Positions 8,402-16,015 of a DNA stretch of 45,334 nt are shown here, one piece after another. The translations under genes were made by a program, and so were the position numbers. Positions within the stretch are counted from its first letter, which is position 1, and each line of letters starts with the position of its first letter. The DNA comes from Candidatus Nanopelagicales bacterium (lineage in GTDB: Bacteria > Actinomycetota > Actinomycetes > S36-B12 > GCA-2699445). The stretch is from contig JAUYJT010000048.1 of the NCBI GenBank assembly GCA_030700225.1, positions 1 to 45,334 of the forward strand, given 5' to 3'. Under the pieces are notes generated by a model. That model was not told the origin of the DNA. It searched no databases and saw only the letters and a list, made by a program, of their open reading frames with translations.

Positions 8402-8440
8402 GGACAACTACTCAGAACGCGGTTAGACTAACGCAAGTGG

Positions 8441-8483
8441 GTGCTGGGGGAGGGTCCCCCCGCACAGGGGAGGACAAGGGGAA
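8441..8483. repeat. G-rich palindromic repeat, copy 1
   Basis: GTGC-T-GGGGGA-GGG-TCCCCC-C-GCAC forms a near-perfect 25-base palindrome (8441-8465), followed by AGGGGAGGACAAGGGG. The layout, a GGGGG/CCCCC hairpin then an AGGGGAGG-like tail, is shared with 18128-18159 and 44016-44058. Similar short GGGGGTCCCCCC-type repeats are scattered in other actinobacterial genomes such as Streptomyces (from memory). Confidence 0.6.
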
Positions 8484-8568
8484 GCGCCTCGGCGGTAGGG
8501 GTATCGCCTTTAGGGGAAGAGGGTCCGCCTTAGTGTCAGGGGGAGGGGAGTCAATGATGATGGGGGTA

Positions 8569-8588
8569 GCTCCTGCTCGGCAGGAGCC
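8569..8588. promoter_or_regulatory. perfect hairpin upstream of ssgB
   Basis: GCTCCTGC and GCAGGAGC form an eight-base-pair stem closed by TCG. It lies 190 bases before the ssgB start. It could be a terminator belonging to something read from the left, an attenuator in the ssgB leader, or a protein-binding palindrome; the sequence does not decide. Confidence 0.4.
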
Positions 8589-8777
8589 AGTACGAGCGCG
8601 TGCGTTTCCGAATCGTTACCTCGGTACGGAACATTGGGCCGAATCGCAGCGTCCCAAAGGACGTGTACGCGTGTTCCCAGCGACGAACTCCCAGGTCCAC
8701 TGTGACCCGGCACACAGCCACGACATGTGTGCTAGCCCTACCACCGGGCATCCCCGAGACGTGAGAGGAGGCGGCAG

Positions 8778-9215
8778 ATGAACCAGTCAGCGCACGCCCC
8801 TGCGGTCACGAGGGATCTCCAGATGCAGGTCGTTCTGGACAATGAAGCTCGCGTGGCATTGCCCGCCAGCGTTTCGTATAGCGCGAATGACCCATTCGCC
8901 GTCACTGCGTCGTTCCGCACCGGTGAAGGAAACGTCACCTGGGTATTCGCCAGGGACTTACTGCGGGATGGCCTGACCGAAGCGGCCGGAGAGGGCGACG
9001 TCGCGATCCGCCCAGTGCATCCGAGCCGGGGCGCCAAAGTGCTCATCACCCTGTCATCTCCTAGCGGTTCGGCGAGACTCGAAGGTCCGCGGGATGACTT
9101 GAGGCTGTTCGTCAACGACATGTACTCACTCGTTCCCGAAGACGAAGAGTGGCGCTACGTGCGGATCGATTCGGTGATCAACGAGCTGCTGGGCTCGAGC
9201 GACGACGCGCGCTGA
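8778..9215 (+). CDS. ssgB: SsgA-family (SsgB-like) cell division regulator
   Basis: A 145-residue cytoplasmic protein from ATG 8778 with GAGAGGAGGCG just upstream. It shows the SsgA-like family signature throughout: ARVALPASVSYSANDPFAVT, then GNVTWVFARDLLRDGL, VLITLSSPSGSARLEGPRDD and the C-terminal part VDMYSL-like (VNDMYSLVPEDEEW). SALPs occur only in actinobacteria; in Streptomyces SsgB localises FtsZ to sporulation septa. The gene stands alone, with no other developmental gene in view, as expected for the conserved SsgB orthologue, but which SALP it is cannot be settled without a tree. A duplicated hairpin follows the stop, shared with convergent pabC. Confidence 0.9.
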   Translation: MNQSAHAPAVTRDLQMQVVLDNEARVALPASVSYSANDPFAVTASFRTGEGNVTWVFARDLLRDGLTEAAGEGDVAIRPVHPSRGAKVLITLSSPSGSARLEGPRDDLRLFVNDMYSLVPEDEEWRYVRIDSVINELLGSSDDAR

Positions 9216-9216
9216 C

Positions 9217-9271
9217 CGCGGCGGCGAGCGCCGCGTCAGGGATCTAGGTTCGCGGCGGCGAGCGCCGCGAA
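9217..9271. terminator. duplicated hairpin between convergent ssgB and pabC
   Basis: CGCGGCG-GCGAG-CGCCGCG (9217-9235) sits two bases after the ssgB stop. A second copy extended to TTCGCGGCG-GCGAG-CGCCGCGAA (9249-9271) lies 13 bases on, inside the last codons of pabC on the other strand. Stems are 7 and 9 base pairs with identical loops. The arrangement suits a bidirectional terminator made by a local duplication. Confidence 0.55.
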
Positions 9272-10063
9272 CGTACGCGCACACTCAACAGTCACCGGGC
9301 CTGGGGCGGCCAGTAGCCTATCCCCCACTCGAGCCACAGGATGGACGTCCCGGGTAGACGACGTGATGAACACTTCGTCGGCTTCTTCAAGGACCCCTCG
9401 CGGCAGGGACCGCTCCACCACGCCGCACGAGTTGACAACGAGTTGGCGAGTAACCCCGGCAAGGCATCCCGAGCTCAGCGGCGGAGTCACCGTCAGCCCG
9501 GACAGCACGACGAAGACGTTGCTACCCGTCCCCTCGCACAAGTCCCCTCGCAGATTCTCCAACAGTGCCTCTGAGTGTCCGCGCTCCTTGGCCCAGGCGA
9601 GGGCGACGGCGTTCTCCCCGTAGGAAGTCGTCTTCAGCCCCGCCAGGGCTGATCGCTCGTTTCTCGGCCAAGGTGCCAATGCCACGGATGTCGTAGCTGG
9701 CCATGGCTTAGCTGCCTGGGCTGTGACCGCTAGCGTGGCGGGCCCAGGCCCTCGATCACTTCCCAGCGGCCCAGGACCCGACGTGTAAGTGATCCTGATC
9801 CGGCCCTCCGGTACGAGTGACGCACGATTCACCTCACACGTCTTCAGGACCGCCGATCGCGCTACGCCCGGATCAGGTGCCACCAGGCCCAACCCAGCCG
9901 CCGATCGCACGAGCCTTTCCACATGGGCCGAGAGCGCGAACGCTTCCCCGTCGATTGTCTTGAGTGTCTCGAACACCCCGTCGCCGACAGAGAAGCCGTG
10001 GTCCGTCAACCGAATCCACGGTTCATCCTCATCGACCACATGGCCGTTGACCCAAGCCTTCAT
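9236..10063 (-). CDS. pabC: aminodeoxychorismate lyase-like class IV aminotransferase
   Basis: A 275-residue PLP enzyme starting at ATG 10063. Its ATG overlaps the pabB stop as ATGA, and MKAWVNGHVVDEDEPWIRLT, then DHGFSVGDGVFETLK, is a normal family beginning. The expected PLP lysine is in ALAGLKTTSYGENAVALAWA. GTGSNVFVV and LAGVTRQLV are the usual later motifs. PabC removes pyruvate from 4-amino-4-deoxychorismate to give p-aminobenzoate for folate. Being coupled to pabB strongly favours this over branched-chain or D-amino-acid transaminase, which share the fold. The last codons contain one of the duplicated hairpins. Confidence 0.88.
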   Translation of the reverse strand: MKAWVNGHVVDEDEPWIRLTDHGFSVGDGVFETLKTIDGEAFALSAHVERLVRSAAGLGLVAPDPGVARSAVLKTCEVNRASLVPEGRIRITYTSGPGPLGSDRGPGPATLAVTAQAAKPWPATTSVALAPWPRNERSALAGLKTTSYGENAVALAWAKERGHSEALLENLRGDLCEGTGSNVFVVLSGLTVTPPLSSGCLAGVTRQLVVNSCGVVERSLPRGVLEEADEVFITSSTRDVHPVARVGDRLLAAPGPVTVECARTFAALAAANLDP

Positions 10064-11175
10064 GCCCCACCCCCACTTGCCACCGAGAGAAGCAGACGCG
10101 CCTTCAGTTCGGTCTCCGCCCACTCTGCCTCAGCATCACTGCCCCACGTGATTCCCGCACCGGTTCCGAAGTGAAGTTGCCCATTCTCCATCCAGAAGCT
10201 GCGGATCCCCACGGCGAGCTCCGCCGCCATCCGATCAGCATCGATCCAGCCGAACATTCCGCAGTAGGGGCCACGCTCAACGGGCTCCAACTCTTCGATG
10301 ACCGACAGCGCCGCGATCTTGGGAGCCCCCGTCACCGATCCGGGAGGGTAGGTGGCCGCGAACACATCGCTCCATGAAGCCTCCGACCTCAATCTGCCGG
10401 CGACAGTCGACACCAGGTGGACCATGCCCGGATGGCGCTCGAACTTCAGCAGACGCGGCACCGAGACAGCACCCGTCTGACACACGCGCGCCAAGTCGTT
10501 ACGGACCAGATCAACGATCATCACGTTCTCGGCCCGATCCTTGTCACGCAAGTCCGACTCGTGCAACCCCGTGCCTTTGATCGGTCCTGACTCGACCAAG
10601 TCCCCGGACCTGCGAAGGAACAGCTCCGGTGATGCGCTGACCATCGCCAGCCCTGGAATTCGCACGAAACCAGCGAAGGGGGCCGGGTTCGCGGCGCAGA
10701 CACGTCTCCACAACGCAGCCGGATCAGCGGCGGCGGGGTCCGGAAGATCAGCACTCATACGTCGGCATAGGTTCGCTTGGTACACATCGCCACTGGCGAT
10801 GAGCTGGCGAATCTGCTCAACACGCCGTGTGAACTCCTGGCGGCCCAAGCTGCTCGACCATGCCCGCGCATCGGGGCCACGCCAGTCCCCCATCTCGTGG
10901 TCGCGCACAGGATTCTTGGTCCATGACGCGAACCGGGCGAGGGTGAACTCGCCCTCGAACGTGGCGACAACCGCCCACTTGCCGCCTGTGTCGAGGCGTC
11001 GCGGATCGTTGCTGACCTCGACGAGGCCCCTCGCTACCCAACTCCCCAACACGGCGATGGATCCCGCTGTGGCGTCGCCCTGCGCGCGACTCGCGCCCTG
11101 AGCCGACAGATCCCCGGCGTCGCCGCCGCGCACGGCGCGGGACGGTTCTCCTATGCCGACACGCGCGACTGTCAC
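10060..11175 (-). CDS. pabB: aminodeoxychorismate synthase component I
   Basis: Chorismate-binding domain protein of the PabB/TrpE/MenF family. Visible motifs are IASGDVYQANLCRRM, PIKGTGLHESDLRDKDRAEN with the catalytic lysine, MIVDLVRNDLARV, and GSVTGAPKIAALSVIEELEP through GPYCGMFGWID. It aminates chorismate using ammonia from a PabA-type glutaminase not seen here. The frame stays open to 11496, but that part runs antisense through the tRNA genes (GRRDSNPRP is a tRNA artefact), so the start must lie downstream. GTG 11175 gives about 371 residues; a later GTG near 11142 with AGGAG upstream is also possible. It overlaps pabC by four bases. Confidence 0.85.
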   Translation of the reverse strand: MTVARVGIGEPSRAVRGGDAGDLSAQGASRAQGDATAGSIAVLGSWVARGLVEVSNDPRRLDTGGKWAVVATFEGEFTLARFASWTKNPVRDHEMGDWRGPDARAWSSSLGRQEFTRRVEQIRQLIASGDVYQANLCRRMSADLPDPAAADPAALWRRVCAANPAPFAGFVRIPGLAMVSASPELFLRRSGDLVESGPIKGTGLHESDLRDKDRAENVMIVDLVRNDLARVCQTGAVSVPRLLKFERHPGMVHLVSTVAGRLRSEASWSDVFAATYPPGSVTGAPKIAALSVIEELEPVERGPYCGMFGWIDADRMAAELAVGIRSFWMENGQLHFGTGAGITWGSDAEAEWAETELKARLLLSVASGGGA

Positions 11176-11309
11176 GCTTCGATCATCGCTCAACCCTCCG
11201 CCGTCTTGGTCTCCCCTCCCCCCTTGGGCTATCGTTTCGGTGTCTTGGACCGATTCGTCGACGGTGTAGCCCCAGTGGCGCCCCGTTCCGGCGGACGAGC
11301 TAGGTAAGC

Positions 11310-11382
11310 GCGGACGTGGCTCAGCTGGTAGAGCATCACCTTGCCAAGGTGAGGGTCGCGGGTTCGAATCCCGTCGTCCGCT
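11310..11382 (+). tRNA. tRNA-Gly (anticodon GCC)
   Basis: A complete 73-base cloverleaf. The acceptor stem GCGGACG pairs with CGTCCGC, the D arm contains GGCTCAGCTGGTAGAGC, the anticodon stem is CACC/GGTG with loop TTGCCAA (anticodon GCC), and the T arm contains GGGTTCGAATCCC. CCA is not encoded. It is first in a Gly-Cys-Val cluster that is common in actinobacteria. Confidence 0.96.
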
Positions 11383-11422
11383 CGGGCGGGGACCTGGGCC
11401 ACCGTAGTCCTGGGACCTCCAC

Positions 11423-11493
11423 GGTGGAGTGGCCGAGAGGCGAGGCAACGGACTGCAAATCCGTCTACACGGGTTCAAATCCCGTCTCCACCT
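11423..11493 (+). tRNA. tRNA-Cys (anticodon GCA)
   Basis: A 71-base cloverleaf. The acceptor stem GGTGGAG pairs with CTCCACC, the D arm contains GGCCGAGAGGCGAGGC, the anticodon stem is CGGA/TCCG with loop CTGCAAA (anticodon GCA), and the T arm contains GGGTTCAAATCCC. It lies 40 bases after tRNA-Gly. CCA is not encoded. Confidence 0.95.
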
Positions 11494-11528
11494 CACCGAA
11501 CTGGTGCCGTCGGGCGCGAGTACGGAAT

Positions 11529-11601
11529 GGGCGATTGGCGCAGTGGCTAGCGCGCTTCCTTGACACGGAAGAGGTCGCAGGTTCGATCCCTGTATCGCCC
11601 A
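11529..11601 (+). tRNA. tRNA-Val (anticodon GAC)
   Basis: A 73-base cloverleaf. The acceptor stem GGGCGAT pairs with ATCGCCC, the D arm contains GGCGCAGTGGCTAGCGC, the anticodon stem is CTTCC/GGAAG with loop TTGACAC (anticodon GAC), and the T arm contains AGGTTCGATCCCT. It is the last gene of the cluster. A short hairpin GCGTC-TCAG-GACGC at 11609-11622 may end the transcript. It is the second valine isoacceptor in the window. Confidence 0.96.
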
Positions 11602-11741
11602 CGAAGCTGCGTCTCAGGACGCTCCGGACGGGCGAAGCTACGCTGCCCCGTTGTTGATCTTGGTCTTGGTTGGCTTGCGGGGACTAGTCCGTCTGCCGTC
11701 CCGGTCGCCGCTGCGCGTGGCGTCCAGTGCCCGGTGCGCGG

Positions 11742-13040
11742 CTAGGAGCGGTAGCGCTTGGTCTTCTTGTACTTCGTGTAGCCCCCGATCGCCGGGGCCT
11801 TCCAAGTCACAGTGATCTTCTGCCAGCCGCCGAACGTGCGGACCATCAGCTTGCCGTTCTTGCAGTACCGGAATCCCTTGCCGTAGCCGGCCTTGCGCGT
11901 AGCTCTGTCCTTCTTGCCAGAGACCTCGCAGTACAGCTTCGGTTTGGTGAACTTGCCGGGGGGCGACCAATCGGCAGCTTGGACACCGCCCTTCTTCGCA
12001 ACGACCTTCACCCCGACCCGCTGTCCGGCGTTCGTGAAGCAGCCGGCCTTCTCCAGCTTCCGCGTTCCCTGCGTCGGCAGCTTCTTCGGCTTCTTCACGC
12101 AGCCGCTCTCGGGCTTTTGCGTCTGCGCCTGGGCTGTGACCGCGATACCAACCGGGCCGTTAGTTCCTGTGATGAACGACTGGTCCTTGCCGGATCCGTT
12201 CAGTTCCGCCCGCCCAATCGTGTAGTCGCCTCCGTTGGTCCAGTACACGTGGTCACCACCGATCGCGACGCCCAAGGGGCCGCTCGCACCGGTGATGAAT
12301 GACTGATTGACTGACGTGCCGTCGAGGCTTGCCCGCCCCAGCGCATTGGTCTGGTGGTTGGCCCAGTAGATGTGGTCGCCAGTGACGGCGACGTCGAACA
12401 GCTCGCTCGCACCGGTGATGAATGACTGATTGACTGACGTACCGTCGAGGTTTGCCCGCCCCAGCGCGTTGGTCCCGAAGTTGGCCCAGTAGACGTGATC
12501 GTCATCAATGGCGATTCCGGTCGGGAGGGCGGCACCGGTGATGAACGACTGGTTCTTACCCGATCCGTCCAGTCTCGCCCGCCCAATCGTTCCGGCTGCC
12601 AGGTTGGTCCAGTAGATGTAGTCGCCAGTGACGGCGACGCCCCACGGGTTAGAGTCGGAGGTGATGAATGACTGATCTGCTGACGTGCCGTTCAACTTGG
12701 CCCGCCCAATCGTATCGGCATCGTTGTTGGCCCAGTAGATGTAGTCGTCATCCAGGGCGATCCCGGTAGGACCGCTGGCGCCGGTGATGAATGACTGGTC
12801 TGGGGATGTGCCCTCCGCGCTTGCCCGCCCAATCGTGCTGCCTTCCGCATAGTTGGTCCAGTAGACGTACCGGCCGGTGTCCGCGCTGCCAGCACCTGGC
12901 GCGACCAGCACCAGCCCCGCTGACGCGACGGCTACTGACGCGGCCACCGCGAGCCCGGATCGCAGTCGGCGCCAACGGGAACTGGTTGCAGCGCGCGGGC
13001 GCGTGTCTGGCCTGTCTGGTCCGGTGTTGATTCTCGTCAT
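11742..13040 (-). CDS. secreted six-module YWTN propeller protein with four-Cys C-terminal domain
   Basis: Predicted exported protein of about 432 residues from ATG 13040; the frame is open further but codes nothing signal-like. A basic N-terminus (SSRWRRLRSG) is followed by a hydrophobic core (LAVAASVAVASAGLVLVAPG) with cleavage near GSA|DT. Six repeats of about 42 residues follow, each with YW(T/A)N, IGRA or LGRA, and QSFITG. This is the number and spacing of a complete six-bladed LDL-receptor class B (YWTD) propeller. The last 120 residues (11745-12107) are basic, have four cysteines (SGC, AGC, LYC, RYC) and match the C-terminus of the delta-60 protein at 402-2336: TNAGQRV, AGYGKGFRYCK, WQKITVTWKAPA. 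Function unknown; ligand binding at the surface is inference. Confidence 0.85.
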   Translation of the reverse strand: MTRINTGPDRPDTRPRAATSSRWRRLRSGLAVAASVAVASAGLVLVAPGAGSADTGRYVYWTNYAEGSTIGRASAEGTSPDQSFITGASGPTGIALDDDYIYWANNDADTIGRAKLNGTSADQSFITSDSNPWGVAVTGDYIYWTNLAAGTIGRARLDGSGKNQSFITGAALPTGIAIDDDHVYWANFGTNALGRANLDGTSVNQSFITGASELFDVAVTGDHIYWANHQTNALGRASLDGTSVNQSFITGASGPLGVAIGGDHVYWTNGGDYTIGRAELNGSGKDQSFITGTNGPVGIAVTAQAQTQKPESGCVKKPKKLPTQGTRKLEKAGCFTNAGQRVGVKVVAKKGGVQAADWSPPGKFTKPKLYCEVSGKKDRATRKAGYGKGFRYCKNGKLMVRTFGGWQKITVTWKAPAIGGYTKYKKTKRYRS

Positions 13041-13193
13041 GATCGAGATGATGGCGGATCGACCCAGCTGTGTCCTACCGAAGCGCGATATTCCCCTGGC
13101 ACAACCGCCACCACCAAGCACACCAGTGCCCGAGCAATCACAGGAACACGCAATTCGGTGGCCGCTAACGCTGACCGGCGCTACCGTCGGTCC

Positions 13194-13234
13194 ACAGGCT
13201 GCGTCGCCCCGCTGGGGAGTTCGACGCAGCCTGT
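13194..13234 (-). terminator. strong hairpin after the PAP2 gene
   Basis: ACAGGCTGCGTCG (13194-13206) and CGACGCAGCCTGT (13222-13234) are perfect 13-base inverted arms. Inside them CCCC-GCT-GGGG makes a further four-base-pair stem with an AGTT bulge. It lies 32 bases beyond the PAP2 stop, upstream of the YWTN gene, so it most likely separates their transcripts. The rest of 13041-13266 shows no gene. Confidence 0.65.
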
Positions 13235-13266
13235 CCGTCTGTCCGACTTTCGGGCGGCGCGCCAAC

Positions 13267-14118
13267 TCAAGTCGCCAGGGGGTCCTCTCCGAGCGGAGGA
13301 ACACCCCGCGGCACAAGCTTCGGTTTCTCCACTAGGAACATGCATGCCCAGTAGCAGGTGAACCCGACGAAGATCCCCGCGTAGACATCCATCAGGTAGT
13401 GCTGCCGCAGTAACACGGTGGCGGGGTATATCAGAAGCATCCAGGCCATCAGTATCCACGCGGTCTTCGGGATGACGTGACGCAAGCGCCAGAGCGCGAT
13501 GATCGTGATCGTGGTCCACGTGACGTGGCCGGAGGGGTAGCCGTTGAAGGGCGCGTCCTTGCCCCACACCAGACCCACGAGCCAGCCTCCTACTCCTCCT
13601 TCAGCGACCACGTCCTGCGCCGCGTTGTCTCGCAAGACCTCGGTCTGGAAGAAGAAGTAGGCCACGTTGAGCACGAGCTGGCTGACGATCAGCGCGAGTC
13701 CCTCTGTTACGAACCTCTTGAAGGAACTGACACCGAGGTTGATGAGCGGCACGATGACAGGCGCGAGCGCGAGGAAACTCAGGTAGGGAATCGCGAGAAT
13801 CGGCACGAACGGCAGCCGCTCGTCGAGCCAGCTCCGCAATACGAAAGTGTGGGTTTCACCTTGCGCCCCGACGTACGTGGCAGGCGCGGAGTCGAAGGCG
13901 GAGTCATAGGGCTGTTTCAGGACTCGCCCGGCTTCCGCGTCGAATGGCCAGAATGTCGGCCAGTGAGACGAATCCGGTCCGGCATCGAACTTCTCGTAGG
14001 TCCACATCACCAAGGCGATCCCGATGAAGACCACAACAACCCATATCCACTGTCTGCCGGTGATTCGCCACTTGGGCAACTTCGACTTGACCGGGACCGC
14101 TTGAGCTGAACTGGTCAT
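13267..14118 (-). CDS. PAP2-superfamily membrane phosphatase
   Basis: A 283-residue membrane protein from ATG 14118 with AAGGGAG upstream. An N-terminal transmembrane helix (WIWVVVVFIGIALVMW), an extracytoplasmic stretch and about five further helices are visible. PAP2 motifs occur late: NGYPSGHVTWTTITIIALWR supplies the PSGH box and LLRQHYLMDVYAG supplies R-x-x-x-x-x-D with the catalytic His. The first phosphatase box is not obvious. The family dephosphorylates lipid phosphates or transfers phospho-head-groups (inositol-phosphoceramide synthase-like members). The substrate is unknown. It lies between the YWTN gene and divergent aidB. Confidence 0.8.
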   Translation of the reverse strand: MTSSAQAVPVKSKLPKWRITGRQWIWVVVVFIGIALVMWTYEKFDAGPDSSHWPTFWPFDAEAGRVLKQPYDSAFDSAPATYVGAQGETHTFVLRSWLDERLPFVPILAIPYLSFLALAPVIVPLINLGVSSFKRFVTEGLALIVSQLVLNVAYFFFQTEVLRDNAAQDVVAEGGVGGWLVGLVWGKDAPFNGYPSGHVTWTTITIIALWRLRHVIPKTAWILMAWMLLIYPATVLLRQHYLMDVYAGIFVGFTCYWACMFLVEKPKLVPRGVPPLGEDPLAT

Positions 14119-14258
14119 GACACTCCCTTGCCGCTCGCTTGGAATGGAGGCTAGGGCTTCGTCGAGTCCGACGCGCGCTCACGAGATTACCCACCAAAAC
14201 GAGATCAGCACGGGTGCCAGTAGCGCCCGGTTCAGCCACGCGTTCTACCGTTGGACCC

Positions 14259-15932
14259 ATGAACGCATCGAACGCCACCGAACCCACCATCGACCCCACA
14301 TCGACTCATGAGGTCCTGAACCAGCCGCCGCTGATGCCGACCCGCGACGTCTTCGCCGACGACGCGGCATTGTCGGAGGCGCTGACCAGGCACGGGGGTG
14401 GAGCGCACGCTGACCGGCTGCACGAGTTGGGTCGCCGTGCGGGCCTGCCCGAATGGCGCGCACTCGGAACTGAGGCGAACCGTGACTTGCCGCGCCTGGC
14501 CAGCCACGACCGCCATGGCAACCGCCTGGACGAGGTGCAGTACAACCCGGCCTGGCACGACATGATGCGTTCGTCGGTCGAGTGGGGGCTGCACGCGGAT
14601 CCCTGGCAGAGCGACGAGAAGGGGGCGCATGTCGCCCGCGCGGCGGGTTTCATCATCTGGACCCAGGTCGAGCCCGGCCACCTGTGCCCAATCTCGATGA
14701 CATACGCCTCGGTCGCGGCGCTCAGCACGGATCCAGATCTCGCTGCGCTGTGGACCCCCCGACTGGCGGCCCGCTCCTACGATTTCGGTCTTCGAGCTCC
14801 ATCAACGAAGCGCGGGCTCATCGCGGGCATGGCAATGACGGAGAAGCAGGGCGGCTCGGACGTCAGGGCCAACACGACACAGGCGGTGCCCCAGTCCGAC
14901 GGAAGCTACCGGCTGACCGGACATAAGTGGTTCGTCTCCGCACCGATGAGCGACGTCTTCCTCGTTCTGGCCCAAGCGCCAGGAGGCCTCACCTGCTTCC
15001 TTCTGCCGCGAGTGCTGGAGGACGGTACGCGCAACACGTTCCGCATTCAGCGTCTGAAGGACAAACTCGGCAACCGATCCAACGCCTCCAGCGAGGTCGA
15101 GTTGGCCAACACCTACGCCGAGCGCCTGGGCGACGAGGGCCGCGGTGTCCGGACCATCGTGGAGATGGTCTCCGCGACTCGCTTGGATTGCGTCTTGGGC
15201 GCCGCGGGCTTGATGCGAGGTGCGGTATCGGCCGCCACTTGGCATGTGAGCCACCGAGCCGCGTTCGGCGAGACACTCGTGGACCAGCCGTTGATGCGCA
15301 ATGTCCTGGCGGATCTCGCGGTTGAGGTCGAAGCGACGATCGCGCTGGGCATGCGCTTGGCCGCAGCGGTTGACGCGGCGCAGGCGGGCGACCAGTCGGA
15401 AGCCATGCTGCGCAGGATCGCGCTCCCGGCGGCTAAGTTCTGGTCGACCAAGCGCAGCATCGCTGTGGCCGCCGAGGCACTTGAGTGCCTGGGCGGTCCC
15501 GGATATGTAGAAGACTCCGGGATGCCGCTCATCTACCGCGAAGCTCCGGTGAACTCGGTCTGGGAGGGCTCCGGCAACGTCAACTCCCTCGACCTGCTGC
15601 GGGCAATGGCCAAGGAGCCCGGATCCGTAGACGCGCTCCTGCTTGAGCTGGGCAAGGCCAGTGGGGCCGACAGCCGGTACGACGCGGCGGTCGCTGACCT
15701 GTTGACCCAGTTCTCCGACCTGAGCGATCTGGAATACCGCAGCCGCGGACTAGCAAGCAGGATCGCTGTTCTTCTGCAGGGTGCTCAGCTGCTGCAGTAC
15801 GGTCCTGACGCGGTCGCCGATGCTTTTGTCGCCACACGTATAGCGGGCGACGGCGGCACGCAGTTCGGAACACTGCCGCGTGGCCTGGATGTGGACGCGA
15901 TCATCGACAGGGTGCTGCTGGCCAGTACCTGA
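14259..15932 (+). CDS. aidB: AidB-like acyl-CoA dehydrogenase
   Basis: A 557-residue flavoprotein. ATG 14259 is chosen because the preceding 40 codons of open frame are arginine-rich and unlike the family. Features are NQPPLMPTRDVFADD near the N-terminus, MTEKQGGSDVRANTTQAVP (AidB-type flavin and substrate loop), YRLTGHKWFVSAPMSDVFLV, and VVEDSGMPLIYREAPVNSVW-type motifs near residue 425 (GGPGYVEDSGMPLIYREAPV). E. coli AidB binds DNA and is part of the adaptive response to alkylation; many actinobacterial relatives may be true acyl-CoA dehydrogenases. The length fits AidB (541). It is monocistronic or pairs with the reductase gene 83 bases downstream. Confidence 0.88.
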   Translation: MNASNATEPTIDPTSTHEVLNQPPLMPTRDVFADDAALSEALTRHGGGAHADRLHELGRRAGLPEWRALGTEANRDLPRLASHDRHGNRLDEVQYNPAWHDMMRSSVEWGLHADPWQSDEKGAHVARAAGFIIWTQVEPGHLCPISMTYASVAALSTDPDLAALWTPRLAARSYDFGLRAPSTKRGLIAGMAMTEKQGGSDVRANTTQAVPQSDGSYRLTGHKWFVSAPMSDVFLVLAQAPGGLTCFLLPRVLEDGTRNTFRIQRLKDKLGNRSNASSEVELANTYAERLGDEGRGVRTIVEMVSATRLDCVLGAAGLMRGAVSAATWHVSHRAAFGETLVDQPLMRNVLADLAVEVEATIALGMRLAAAVDAAQAGDQSEAMLRRIALPAAKFWSTKRSIAVAAEALECLGGPGYVEDSGMPLIYREAPVNSVWEGSGNVNSLDLLRAMAKEPGSVDALLLELGKASGADSRYDAAVADLLTQFSDLSDLEYRSRGLASRIAVLLQGAQLLQYGPDAVADAFVATRIAGDGGTQFGTLPRGLDVDAIIDRVLLAST

Positions 15933-16015
15933 CCGTTTCCACGTTGGCGCACGGCGTTCCGCGTGCCGAATCGCAAAGATGTGCGCAGAGCGTCATCCAT
16001 GACAGGATCGCCCAT

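Larger units (their letters stand above)
8402..8777. other. 376-base intergenic region before ssgB
   Basis: This gap between tRNA-Val and the SsgA-family gene holds a G-rich palindromic repeat (8441-8483), further purine-rich sequence to about 8560, and a perfect hairpin (8569-8588). An open frame crosses it (8437-8781), but its composition (Gly and Arg runs from G-rich DNA) does not look like protein. The ssgB promoter should lie in 8590-8760, but no -10/-35 pair is clear. Confidence 0.6.

Noticed and set aside
8437-8781. Open frame before ssgB
   Set aside because: It is Gly/Arg-rich because of G-rich repeats, has no ribosome site and overlaps the ssgB start.
11176-11496. N-terminal extension of pabB across the tRNA cluster
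   Set aside because: Its peptides (RRDLNP, GRRDSNPRP) are the well-known artefact of reading tRNA genes antisense; three good tRNAs lie there.
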